64,000 nucleotides of DNA from Prorocentrum cordatum (GCA_963575745.1 CAUYUJ010004603.1:331157-395156), one strand, 5' to 3'. Counted from the first letter of the stretch, positions 40,996 to 51,402 are shown. The notes: generated by a model from the letters alone, not told the origin. Made by a program: numbers and translations.

Positions 40996-41952
40996 TCACT
41001 TCTCTGTTTCCTGCTTGATGGCTTTCTGGACCACGTCCTCCAAGAACGCTAGAAGAACCTGCTTCTGCTGCGCACGGGTGGACTGTTTCAAGGGCGTCGT
41101 CACTTCCGTTAACGCCACGCCTGTGGACCATTTCTCCTCGTTCAGATCCTGAATCCTGGAGGCCCATGTTCGGCCTGCCATTGGCCCTCCTTTGACCTCC
41201 AGTGTCCACATCCCAGAGGGGCACCACCTGGTGGTCCACGGGCGCTTCTCGTCCAAAGCGTCGTCCTCGTCGTCGTCGTTGGGGTCGGGGGCGCTTTTGC
41301 CCTGGCTCTCCTCGTACAGGTAATGCAGAAGCCAAGGCAGGTCCTGACTCTGAACGAGTAGTTGCCCATATCTGTTCTCATACACACAAACCTCTTTCGT
41401 GTCGGCCTCATCTGGCTTAGGAGACATCGGCATGGTTACTCTGCAGAGCGTGCCTCGAGGAAACCCTTTCTGTTTCTCAGGGGTTTTCTTCGCTTTCGAT
41501 GCGGCCTTGACGGTGCCAAGGAGATCCGCCATGGGATCCCGACCTTTTTCTCCCGCTGCTGCGGGAGACCCTGCTGCAGCCCCCGCTGCTGCGGGGGCCT
41601 CTTTCACAGGAGTCGCCGCTTCATCCACGTTGTATCCTTCTCCAGCGCGAAGCTTCTCATACAATTGTTCTAACAAGTTTGTTTCGCTCAAGGCGCCCTT
41701 CACGGCACTGTGGCCACCGACCACTTTGAGCACCCACAGGCGGTGCTTTCCGACGGGCACGAAGGCTTCTATGCTCATCTCGCCGCCCAAGACAACACAG
41801 CGCTCCTCGCATTCCAGAGCAAATCCCGCTGCCCCCTCGTGATTTCGGCACAGCCCGCCCGTCGCGCAGAGCACCCCCATGCTCGCGCCATCTTGGCGCG
41901 CTGCTTTCCCGACAGCGACCTCCCGCCATGCGTCCTCTGCCTTGCGTTTCAT
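40996..41952 (-). CDS. Unknown conserved-looking protein (parent of 39547-40084)
   Basis: 318 residues, intact. N-terminal half MGVLCATGGLCRNHEG, FALECEERCVVLGGEMS, EAFVPVGKHRLWVLKVVGG; a linker with hairpin-encoded APAAAGA and SPAAAGE; C-terminal half with YGQLLVQSQDLPWLLHYLYE, an acidic DPNDDDEDDALDE stretch, CPSGMWTLEVKGGPMAGRTW, and a helical end. Duplication together with the OTU gene 5' end suggests the two are neighbours in one transposing or tandemly duplicated unit. I do not recognise the family. Confidence 0.6.
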   Translation of the reverse strand: MKRKAEDAWREVAVGKAARQDGASMGVLCATGGLCRNHEGAAGFALECEERCVVLGGEMSIEAFVPVGKHRLWVLKVVGGHSAVKGALSETNLLEQLYEKLRAGEGYNVDEAATPVKEAPAAAGAAAGSPAAAGEKGRDPMADLLGTVKAASKAKKTPEKQKGFPRGTLCRVTMPMSPKPDEADTKEVCVYENRYGQLLVQSQDLPWLLHYLYEESQGKSAPDPNDDDEDDALDEKRPWTTRWCPSGMWTLEVKGGPMAGRTWASRIQDLNEEKWSTGVALTEVTTPLKQSTRAQQKQVLLAFLEDVVQKAIKQETEK

Positions 41953-42184
41953 GCCGCCGTGCGCAAGCCCCCGCTGCTGCGAAGGCGCGCGCGTCCTAGG
42001 CGTCGGCCCCCCTCACAAGTGAACCGCCTGAAAACGGCTATGGAAAGCGGACTCCTCGTCTCGAACAGATCCTCCTACTCCTCATCCGCATCATGCTCCC
42101 TCCACGAGCTTCTTTCCATCTCATCCAACCCATCCCCCTCCTTCTCTCCGAACGAGCACAGCTGCCTTCCCTGCCCCCTGACCG

Positions 42185-42535
42185 CCCCTCTGCCCCTTGA
42201 GGGGGGGCCTTGTGCGCTCTGACCGACCCTCTGTCCCTCAGGGGGGGGCGCCCTGATCGAACGACCACCCCTGTTTCACAGAGGAGGGCGCGCGGAAACG
42301 CACGACCCCACCCCCTCTGTGACAGAGGGGCCCCCGCGCTTTTCCGCCCGAGCCCCTCTGTGACAGAGGGGCTCGGGCGGGAAAGCGCGGGGGCCCCTCT
42401 GTCACAGAGGGGCTCGGGCGGAAAAGCGCGGGAGCCCCTCTGTCACAGAGGGGCTCGGGCGGAAAAGCGCGGGAGCCCCTCTGTCACAGAGGGGTTCGGC
42501 CTCGCGTGCTTCGACCGCCCCCCTGTCCCACAGAG
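42185..42535. repeat. Central CTCTGTCACAGAG palindrome array
   Basis: Seven to nine units of GCCCCTCTGTCACAGAGGGG or its inverse (GTGACAG), period about 40 bp, with decayed units at both ends (CCCTCTGTCCCTCAGGGG, CCCTGTTTCACAGAGG). Same core as the subterminal arrays. Confidence 0.9.
42329..42393. repeat. 65-bp near-perfect hairpin
   Basis: Arms of 32 bp (GCCCCCGCGCTTTTCCGCCC leading into GAGCCCCTCTGT, against its inverse) with one mismatch and a single central base. It contains one CTCTGTGACAGAG unit at its centre. Confidence 0.9.
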
Positions 42536-42714
42536 CGTCCCGCGAACAGGACGGCAGGGCGATGAGCAGGACGATGAGCACGGAGAGAGGAAACCAGGAC
42601 ACGGGAGGGAGGCGGGAACGGACGAGGGGGGACGGAGACGGAGGCGAGGCGCGAGGGGAGGGCAGGACGAACATAGAGGGAGAGGAGCAGGACGAGACCT
42701 GGCAGGGGATATGC

Positions 42715-42910
42715 ACCAGGAGAGAGATCTCATGGAGGAAGAGGAGGGGGGGGGACGAGAGGCACTCACATTTTCCGCATTTGCAGGCCCTCGCACTTGC
42801 TCCATTTCTCAGCGGCCGCCGCGCCGCCATGAAAATTGACGTACCACCGACACTACTGCGGCTGATGCGTGACCTCTCCCATCCCTGTCTGGTGCTGTTT
42901 CTGCTGCCCC
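42715..42910. repeat. Dispersed ~190-bp segment, copy 1 of 2
   Basis: Matches 51403-51605: GGGGATATGCACCAGGAGAG, TCATGGAGGAAGAGG, TTGCTCCATTTCTCAGCG, GCCGCGCCGCCATGA. The hairpin position within it is decayed here (CACTACTGCGGCTG) but intact with another loop in the second copy (CCGCCGCTAATGCGGCGG). Confidence 0.8.
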
Positions 42911-43052
42911 CCATCCCCCCTCCCTCTTCGACCCCCTCTCCCCGCCCTTTTCCTCCTCCCCTCCAGCTGACGGCTGCGGGCTGCGACGGGTGGATCATCG
43001 GCCGCTGTCATCTGCCGCTCCGTTTCGCGCACCCTCCGCTGCTGCGGCGGGA

Positions 43053-44981
43053 TCACACGAAGTGGGCCCCCTGGCCAGGGATTCTCATCTTGCCGCTCTT
43101 GGGGGTTTTCCGTCCCTCCTCGGCGTCCTTCTTCCGTTTCTTCTCCTGCTCTTTCTGCTCCTTTTGCCATGCCTGCTTCTCCTTTTGGGTGTCGGTGGCC
43201 CTCTTCTCCTTGGTGATCTGCAGCATCCGCCGATCTCCGCGCGCCAGCGGCACCGTGTTGTGCATGCACGGGACAAGCGCGCTGCAGACGCGGAGGGGGG
43301 CGGCTGGTTGGCACTGTGTCATTGTCTGGAACTCGCGCGGTCGAAGTGCAACGTTGAACTTCCAGTGCTCCTGTCCCTGCACTAGCTGGGCTCGGGCAAG
43401 TTCTTCTGGTGTCATCCTCTCAACTCCCCAAAAGAAGTGCAAGGACTCGGTACCTCCGAACTTAAACTGGTACGGATTCTCTTCCTGTTCGGCCTCGCCC
43501 TGTGCAGGCGCCGCTGCTGCGGGGGCCGCCTCGTCGAGCTGCGGACCCACGGGCGCCTCGCCCTGCGCAGCCCCCGCTGCTGCGGAGGCCGCCTCCTGCG
43601 GCGCGGGCTTGAGCTCCAGCTCTGGTAATTTGAAATCAGGTTGTGCCCAATATGTTTCCATTTTCTCGACAGGAGTCGGACGTTTCTCACCGACTAGCAC
43701 CTCCACTGCCCGCGGATTGCTCGAGACTTTCGGGAAAATCTTCGCGGTGGGGCAGCAAGGGAAGAGCATCAGTTTCCCCTCGGCGATGTCCCCAGTAGCC
43801 ACACATGGACACTCTTGGCTTGAACGCCATATTGCATCTGGACGGGTTGGGCGCAAGTGTCCGCGTGACGATGGAAGCCAGTCATGACTTCCGCGATGCT
43901 TGCTTGGTGCCACCTGTCTGTGTCGAGATTGCCAGACGGAGCCGAAGCGTGCCACGATTTCACTGGGACCACCATCAGGCTGTACACGGGCTTGGACACT
44001 TCAGACATCTGCCTGTTCAGAGGCTTGTCTTCTTCGTTGAACTCTATCAATACTGGCTGCGGGCGAGAGCCCTCGCCACCTCCGCTGCTGCGAGGGCCAG
44101 CGGGTTTCTCGGGGGCCGCGGGCAACTTGTCGGTCCACGGCGCAGGAGGGAGCGGGAACTCTTTCTGCGCGTTCTTTTTCATTTTCTGCCAGGCCTCGCG
44201 TACTTCAGCATAGTGCGGACGCACTGTCTCGCGCACGGCCTCCACAACTGCCTCTAGACGAGGTTTGTTAGCCTTCACCCTTACGTACGCCTGGTAGAAG
44301 GTGTCCGTCGCAGTCAGAACCGCCCCCGCGGTCAAAGTCGCGCTCTTCTCCTCCCCGTGGGCCTCCGCTGCTGCGGGGGCCAATGTGCGACGGACATACC
44401 CCAACAAAGAATTGAGCTCCTGTATCCGACTGTTGCCCTCGCTGTGTCCCCAAGCCGTTTCCGCGGGGCACTGTCCGCACCTCGGCTCTTGCGAGTACGC
44501 CCTCATGACAAGGGCTACCTTCACATGGGGACAATCTATGGGGAGTTGGTTGAGAACGCCCCAGGTGGCTGGTGCCAGGGAACGTATTTTGTGATCCACC
44601 CAACGTCGATCATAATCTAGAATTTGCGGTATGAGCTGCCCTGATGCGGCCCCCACGTTGATGGCGAAAGTAAACATGTCCTCGAACCATTTGGCCTTGG
44701 CGTACTCGGGATGTCGTTGCGCGCAAGCCTTGAGAACAGTGTCGTACGAGATATTCACGGGGTGTCCTGTCTCAGATCCGCGCGATGCTTTCTTGCCCGC
44801 CGCTGCTGCGGTGGCGACGAAACCAGCGACGGACGTCAGGACCTCGATTTCGTGAGAGGTCACACCTTTTCCCTGTGGGTCGTTCAGGGCCGCGGAAATG
44901 ATCGCGGGGCCTTGCGCGAAGACGGCATCGAAGTGAATTTCCCACGAGAAAAAAAAAAAAAGAAAAAAAAAAAAAAAAAAT

Positions 44982-45014
<33 letters not shown>

Positions 45015-45026
45015 AAAACAAAAAAA

Positions 45027-45061
<35 letters not shown>

Positions 45062-45876
45062 AAAAAACAAAAAAAACAAAAAAAACAAAAAAAAAAAATA
45101 AAAAAAAAAAAAAAAAAAACAAAAACAAAAAAAAAAAACAAAAAAAAAAAAAATAAAAGAAAAAAAAAAAAAAGGGAAAAAAAAAAAAAAACAAAAAATA
45201 AAAAGAAAAAAAGAAAATAATAAAAAAAAACAAAAATAAAAAAGATAAAAAAAATAAAAAAAGAACAAAAAAAAAAAAGCAAAAGCACCTCGCAAAGCAA
45301 ACCGTTATCGAGCACGTCCATGAGTTCTGTGAACTTCGGAGCGCGACGCATTTTTGGGATATCCCAGGAACCACCTGTACCTGTCTGGAACTCCTCCAAA
45401 CCACATCCTTTGTGGTCTTCGGGAATGACCCACACTGCGCCGTGCTTGAGGTTCAGCAGACCAAGGGTTAGGGTGCAGTGGCTCAGCGCCCCGTAGTTGA
45501 ACGTTGACAAGCTTGTGTACGCCGAGCGTAGAGCCCCCACGGACTTCGTTTCCTGCAAATTGTGGTCCGCGTGCGCCGTGCACGGCCTGCCATGGAGGCG
45601 CTCGTAATCGGCCTTCTTCCACGCAGGGAGTTCCTGAACAACCACTGCTTCGTGCTGCGCCTCGTTCAAGAGGAACCTGTCTTTCAGAATGCCACACAGG
45701 AGATTAACCACTCTGGCAGCGGAGGGGCACGTCCCACCTCTGTTCTGCGGGTGGACGCAGATATCCTCCAAGGAAATGTTGGCCTTCAGCCGCTGGCCCT
45801 CGGAGTCCTTCAAGGCATAGCGGCTGCGCAACGTGGCGGCATCATTCAGGGGACCTGACTTGATGTCCTCGGACAT
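43053..45876 (-). pseudogene. Unknown gene interrupted by an A tract and a frame offset
   Basis: Three consecutive minus-strand frames appear to be one gene. Part 1 (45876 to about 45287) starts MSEDIKSGPLNDAATLRSRY and contains CPSAARVVNLLCGILKDRFL and AVWVIPEDHKGCGLEEF. After a 330-bp A/T tract, part 2 (44948 to about 43800) carries HFDAVFAQGPAIISAAL, YDTVLKACAQRHPEYAKAKW, WGVLNQLPIDCPHVKVALVM and FYQAYVRVKANKPRLEAV. Part 3, one base out of frame, continues ECPCVATGDIAEGKLMLFPC, ENPYQFKFGGTESLHFFWG and a Lys/Glu-rich tail ending at 43053. Six hairpins are embedded. Family unknown. The breaks could be real decay or consensus errors. Confidence 0.55.
44949..45278 (+). repeat. 330-bp A-rich tract
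   Basis: Over 90% A with scattered single T, C and G, abrupt at both ends, within a GC-rich gene. It separates two protein-like segments. The minus strand lacks an AG before the downstream exon, so it does not look like a simple intron. Confidence 0.97.
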
Positions 45877-46068
45877 CTATCCAGGCGCCCCCGCTGCTGC
45901 GGGGGCAGCTTCCAAAACATATGCTCCGCGACGGTTGCCCCCGCTGCTGCGGAGCCCCGCTTGAAGCACGAGTGCCTGTCGCGCGCGCGGACAGAAGGAG
46001 GGGCCTCGCGGATCCGCGGCCTGCCCGCACTTGAGCAAAAGGAGAAGGAGAGGAAAGGCAGATAGAGG

Positions 46069-46071
<3 letters not shown>

Positions 46072-46157
<86 letters not shown>
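46072..46157 (+). repeat. GA dinucleotide array
   Basis: About 43 GA units. Confidence 0.97.
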
Positions 46158-46162
<5 letters not shown>

Positions 46163-46234
46163 GAACGGCGGGTCGACGCGGCCCTCTCAGCTTTTCGATA
46201 CGCGCACATCCGCCTGAACAGGAGAAGCATTGAT

Positions 46235-46345
46235 ACATCGGCCCCCCCCTGTGTGAGAGAAAGGTTGCCCACCCCGAACCCATCTGTGAGAGAAAGGGGC
46301 GCTGTGAGAGTTGCGTGTATGGAAGCGATGATCACTACAAAGACA
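46235..46345. repeat. Decayed CTGTGAGAGA array next to a TGATCACT word
   Basis: CCCCTGTGTGAGAGAAAGG, CATCTGTGAGAGAAAGGGG and GCTGTGAGAG resemble worn copies of the CTCTGTCACAGAG units, followed at 46330 by ATGATCACT, which also occurs in the right TIR. Possibly a worn element end; weak. Confidence 0.35.
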
Positions 46346-46663
46346 TAATGACGGGCGGGAGTTTGCAGGAGGGAGTGCAAGGGGAAGCGAAGCAAAAGAG
46401 AGAGCAGGACACAGGTGACAGCACAGATGTCGTGTTTTCCCCCACACCGCATGCGATGCCGCACGCGACGCGCGAAACCGCGCTCCCCCGCGCGCGCGCG
46501 AGTGCGCCCCTCCGCCAAGGTCACCCCCCCTCGGCGAAATTCTCGCGACATCCCTCCGCTGCTGCGGAGGGGCGTTCCCCTTGTGCGCTCGGGATGTCGC
46601 GGTCATCCTGAGAACCGTACAATCAACCATGTGGGGGCACTGTCGTGTTCATCCGCCCCGTAA

Positions 46664-47134
46664 TTACATGCGAAGGGGGTCGGCGCCTTCTTGCCAGGAG
46701 CTGCCGACTGGCGGCATCTTGGACCCTAGTTTGCACCAGTTGCCCCAATGGTCGCGGTACCAAAGTGCCTGATCGAACCCATCGTCATCTTCCACGCCTG
46801 TCCTCCGAGCAGTCTTCTCATCCCACGACCCACCACGCTCCAAGACAGCAGCCCCCGCTGCTGCGAGGGCTACAGCAGCCCCCGCTACTGCGAGGGTTTG
46901 TTTCTTGGAGCTCGCCTTGCGCCGAGCTAGCGGCCGCGCGGCCGCCTCCGCCGACGCTGCCGTGGGTCGAGCCGCCGCCCCAGCGCGCTTGCTCGAATGA
47001 GGTCTGTGGTCCGGTTTCCGAAAACCCCTCTTCTCGCCGACGCGGCATCGCCCCGTCCTTGTGTCGGGTTTCCTATTCCTCTTCTCGCCGACGCGGCATC
47101 GCCCGATCCTTGTGTCGGGCTTCCTAACCTCCAT
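46664..47134 (-). CDS. Unknown Ala/Arg-rich protein
   Basis: 156 residues from an ATG at 47134. It opens with a 17-residue tandem repeat (KPDTRIGRCRVGEKRNR, then KPDTRTGRCRVGEKRGF), followed by an Ala/Arg/Lys region with two hairpin-encoded alanine stretches and a plausible globular end (DDDGFDQALWYRDHWGNW, CKLGSKMPPVGSSWQEG). Upstream DNA is GGTCCC repeat. No family recognised. Confidence 0.4.
   Translation of the reverse strand: MEVRKPDTRIGRCRVGEKRNRKPDTRTGRCRVGEKRGFRKPDHRPHSSKRAGAAARPTAASAEAAARPLARRKASSKKQTLAVAGAAVALAAAGAAVLERGGSWDEKTARRTGVEDDDGFDQALWYRDHWGNWCKLGSKMPPVGSSWQEGADPLRM
47028..47128. repeat. Two tandem 51-bp units
   Basis: CTCTTCTCGCCGACGCGGCA and CCTTGTGTCGGG-TTCCTA occur twice in a row, in frame with the ORF on the minus strand. 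Confidence 0.9.
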
Positions 47135-47224
47135 GGCTGGCGATCTCGAACCCAAACGGCACGGCAGAGATTGGGAGCGGGACAAAGAGCTGACACATGG
47201 AGCGGGACAGGGGCGGGGAGCCCA

Positions 47225-47445
47225 GGACGGGCAGCAGGACCGACCACGGGACCGGGACCGGGACCAGCACCACCGTTCCCGGTCCCGGTTCCCGGCCCCG
47301 GTCCCGGTCCCGGCCCCGGTCCCGGCCCCGGTCCCGTGGTCGGTTCTGCTGCTCGTCCAGGGCTCCCCGTCCCTGTCCCGCTCCCGGTCCCGGTCCCGCT
47401 CTCCCCCTGGTCCCGGTCCCGGTCCCGGTGTCGGTCCTGGTCCCT
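47225..47445 (+). repeat. GGTCCC/GGGACC hexamer array
   Basis: About 200 bp of CCCGGT and GGGACC hexamers with a change of phase in the middle. ORFs crossing it are Gly-Pro or Arg-Asp repeats. Confidence 0.9.
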
Positions 47446-47687
47446 GCGGGACCCCTCCTCCTCCTCCTCCTCCTCCTCTTGCTCGCCCTCCTTTCCCCCC
47501 CAGCAAAAAGCAAACGACGACGACGAGCACGACGACAACGACCACGATTTCTTCAGCCGCTCAATGCGAGCGCCTGCCTCCTCGCGCGCGCGCGCGCGCC
47601 GAGCCCGCGCCTCAGATCTCTTATGATAACCCCCGCTGCTGCGGAGACCACCCCCGCTGCTGCGGAGGTCTCCGCAGCCGCGCGCCG

Positions 47688-50414
47688 TCAGCTGGAGTCG
47701 CTTGAAGGGCTGCGGCGCCGCGACAATGCCTCGAACGCGTCACTGTTGAACGCAAACGTGTCCGCGGGAAGCGGCGACTCCCTGGAGAGGAGCTGCGGCG
47801 GGGGAGGCTGCGGCGGCGGCCTCGGGACGAGCGGCGCCGCCAGAGGGCGGGGCGTCTGCGACTCTCTTGGCAGGGGCCGCTTCGGCGGAGGGTGCGGCGG
47901 CTGGCTCGGGACGAGCCGCGGTGGCGTAGGGCGCGGTGTCTCCTCCAGCGGGGGGGCCCCGCGGCGTCCTCCTCCACGCGGGGGAGATGGCGGTGGTGGT
48001 GGTGGCATCATTGGCGGCATGCCTGGCGGACGGCATATCTGGCCTGGGAGGAGCGGGCGCCATGCCCTCGGCCTCAGCATCACCTGACCTGTGTGGGGGG
48101 GGTGCGCGGGCGGCGCGGGCAGGAACCGCCCTGCCCACGCCGCCCTGCGATCGCCGCCCTCCACCTGCCCACTGCGTCTGGAGCGGCTGCGCCCCCTCTG
48201 CTCCTGCCCTCTGCGTCTGGAGCGGCTGCGCCCCCGCTGCTGCGAGGGCACTCTCCTCATTCGGTCTTTGCTCCTCTGCTCCCGCTTTCTGCGTGTGGAA
48301 CGGCTGCCCCCCCGCTGCTGCGAGGGCTTCTTCCTCTTTGGGGTTCTGCTCCTGATATCTTTCTTCTTGTTATTCTTCTTGTTTTTCTTCATCTTCTCCT
48401 TCTCCTTCTTCTCCTCCCTCTCACCTCTGTCAGGGTTGCTCTGTTCGTCCTGGGGCGGCGCGGGGCTGCAGAGGTCGACGGCGTCGCGCCCGTCGCCCTC
48501 AAGCTCCTCCTGGGCTCCGTGCGCCCCCGCTGCTGCGGAGGCTGCTGCTTCAGATTATGTCTCCGCCTCCTCCTGGTCTCCGTGCGCCTCCGCTGCTGCT
48601 GAGGCTGTTGCTTCGGGTTCTGTCTCCGCCCACTCTCCCCGCTGTTTTTCCCACTTGGCTTCCCGCTTCCGATCCTTCTTCCTGGCCGCGGCGCCTTTGC
48701 CAGACTTCCTGTTCTTGGCTTCTACAAAAACGAACAATGTGTGGCAATGTTCCGTGAGGCGGTTCGCATCCTGGGCATTGTGGATCACCCTGTGCAAGTG
48801 CGGCCAGTCATATGTATCCTGCTCCTTGCGCTCCGCGTCCGTGAGCCTGACCCAGGTCGGACGCGCCACCCAATCCAACTGGCGGTACTGCAGGCTGGTG
48901 AGGAGCCTCCGCTGCTGCGGAGGCTGGGAAACCTGATTCAACCAGCGCGGCAGATCAGGCTGCCCGCCCGCAGGGCACTCGCGAACCTGAGCGGGGCCAA
49001 GAATCACGATGTAGTGCGGGTGCGTCACGTGATAACCTTTTGTCGGACACCACAAAGCCAAGCCGAGTACGCCTGTACCAGACGCGCCGCAACTTCTGAG
49101 CAGCTCCGAAAGATCCCCCCTGTCTGCGTCAAAGATCCCAGCGAGAATACGCACTCGGTGCCACAACACCAGGTTCCGCAGCCCGTTGCGGAAGTTTTCG
49201 GGCCACGGGTGCCCCGCGAGGCTCGTCTGGTGTCGGAAGAACACGCCCCCCACTGCTATGGAGAGTTTGCCTTCCTTTGCTTTCGGATTGAGAGCCACCG
49301 CTGCCAGGGTCACCGACCAGGCCTGAACCAGGAACTTCCCGTGGCAGTGCCAGCGAAGCACCTCGCACTGCTCGACGCGCTCGGGAACCCAGAGGAGAGC
49401 CCCGACGCACTCGCGCGCGACCTCCCCGTGGAAGCCTCTTTGGCGGATGAGATCGTCGAGATGTTGCTTCCGCCGATCGCGATTGATGCGTGCACCAGGC
49501 TCGAAGGAGACTAAGACGACCCCTTCGCGCCTGTCCCTGACAGCTGCGACCCAATCCGACAGGGAGGCGTCCGCGCGCAGGACGAGGGAAGCAAAAACCA
49601 GATTCACGCGCGCCTCTGTCTGCCCCTCCTGCACCTGGTCTTCATCGTCGTACAGCAGGGGCACAAGAGGCTTGGAATGGCTCGGGCCGCGCTCTTCCGT
49701 TGGGAAGTGCGGGCGGCCTTCCTCTGGGAAGCCCTCTTGGACAGGAAGCGCTGGCGACCGAGCCTTCGAGGTCAAGGCGAGAGTATTGATCACGCGGGCC
49801 CCCGCTGCTGCGGAGGAGCTTTCACGCAGTTTGCGTGCTGCGATCAGAGCCTGCCGTTGTCGCCAATTAGTCGTGCAGGGAGATCTCGGTCTCGGGTCAT
49901 CGGAGCCACCCTGTCCAGGCTCGATTACTACTGCGGCGGCGCCTGGCTCCACGGATGCCCCCGCTGCTGCGGAAGCCGCCTCCTTAGCCGTTATGACTAC
50001 AAGGCGGTTGGCGGCGGCCGTTAACTTCCGCGCCTCTTCGATCCGGCCATTCTCCATCATTTCCTGAGCAACCAGCAGGCTCTGCGAAACGCTTTCCTGG
50101 GCACCAGACATCGACGAAAACAATGACCGAAGTTTCGTTGCAACCTCCCCCCCCGCTGCTGCGGAGGCCGGTGCTGGATCTGCCATTCCATGCGGAACTG
50201 CATCAGGGGCCTCCTCCGGCAGCCCCCGCTGCTGCGGAGACTTCGGCAGAGGTTCCTGCGCGGCTCCAGTCGCGCCAGGCTGCTCCATGCCCTGGGCCGC
50301 TCCCGTCGCGGAGGCGGGCGGGCGCGTCGGGGGGCAGACCTGCAACGGCTGCGGATTCACTTTATCGCAATGCCATCCCTCCCTGCGCTCAAATGACTTT
50401 TCCCCTTGCGCCAC
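47688..50414 (-). CDS. EEP-like paralogue with SR/Pro-rich tail, one in-frame stop
   Basis: From 50414 the frame runs 619 codons to a TAA at 48555-48557 and continues open in the same frame to 47688. Residues about 268-440 resemble the EEP-like core of 31146-32822: LSIAVGGVFFRHQTSL (384-399) parallels VCAVHLHRDTAK, and VRILAGIFDADRG (421-433) parallels VDILCGDFNMAL, so the GDFN signature is lost. After the stop come acidic, Lys-rich, SR/RS-type (SRSTRRKREQRSKDRMRR) and proline-rich segments. The stop lies in a tandem duplication (EATASAAAEAHGDQEE, then EAAASAAAGAHGAQEE) that includes a hairpin. About ten hairpins are embedded. Function unknown; likely non-catalytic. Confidence 0.55.
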
Positions 50415-51240
50415 TCTGCTGCTCCCACTTCTGAACTACCTCATCCCTTCTACCTCTGCCTGCTCCCTCCTCTTCCTGTTCAGTCCTCCCTCCTCCCTCC
50501 GCCGCGCTCATTTCTCCTTGCTCCCTTCTCTGCTCCTCCTACGCGGGGCGTTTCGCGACAACGACGACGACGACGCCGACGAGAACGATGACCACGACGG
50601 CGACAACGAGGGCAACGACGACCACGACGACGACGACGAGGACGATGACCACGACGGCTACCAGCGACGACGACTAGCGACGACGACGATCGACGTCGAC
50701 GACGCCGACCACGACGACGACGGCGAGGACGACAACGAGCGACGACGACGACGACAACCGACGCCGACGAGGAACGACGACAACGAACGAGGACGACGAT
50801 TACGACGACGAGATGACGAAGGATCGAAGATCGAACCTCGAAGTGCGAAGCTTCGAAATTCAAACTTCGATCTTCGAACTCCGAACTTCCAACTTCTAAC
50901 TGCGAACTTCGCTGGGGTGCCAGGGATGGACTGGGATGGAGGGAAAATGGGAAGGAAAGAGCGAGGAAGCGGGAGAGGAAGTTGGAGGAGAACGAACAGG
51001 CGTGGAGCGACGAGGAACGGGCGGCGAGGAGCCGACGTCGAGGGCGGCGGGATGGGGGGACAGGGAGGAGAGGGAAGACTTCAGAACGAAGATCGCGCCA
51101 CGGCGCCTGCGCGCGCGCCCCCGATCTCGGCGGCCGACGCGCGCGCCCCTGCAGAAATGCAACGCGCCCTTCATTCGAGCCCCGCTGCTGCGGAGCCACC
51201 TACTCCACAACCAAATCGTCTGGGGAGCTGTTCGGACCCC
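50225..51240. repeat. 1-kb segmental duplication, copy 1
   Basis: Closely similar and colinear to 52105-53095. Contains the 5' end of the 47688-50414 gene, a GAC/GACG array (50560-50820) and a tandem AACTTCGAAC-type decamer stretch (50840-50915). Its hairpins are CCGCTGCTGCGG at 50229 and 51184. Confidence 0.9.
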
Positions 51241-51249
51241 AAACTACTA

Positions 51250-51355
51250 GTTCTTCAGCCGCTCGGCTCTTGCGAGTCCGCCCTCATGACAAGGGCAACC
51301 TTCACATGGGGACACTCAATGGGGTGTTGATTGAGAACGCCCCATGCGGCTGGTG
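51250..51355 (-). pseudogene. Fragment of the gene at 43053-45876
   Basis: AAWGVLNQHPIECPHVKVAL followed by VMRADSQEP matches WGVLNQLPIDCPHVKVALVM and MRAYSQEPR in that gene. Only about 35 codons are present, bounded by unrelated sequence. Confidence 0.8.
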
Positions 51356-51402
51356 GCAGGAACGGACGAGGGGGGGCGGATAGTGGAGCAGGACGAGCAC
51401 TG

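Noticed and set aside
44940-45290. The A tract as an ordinary intron
   Set aside because: There is no AG before the downstream coding segment on the minus strand, and the frames on either side do not fit a simple removal of the tract.
44884-45404. Phenylalanine-rich ORF segments suggesting a membrane protein
   Set aside because: They are the minus-strand translation of the 330-bp A tract.
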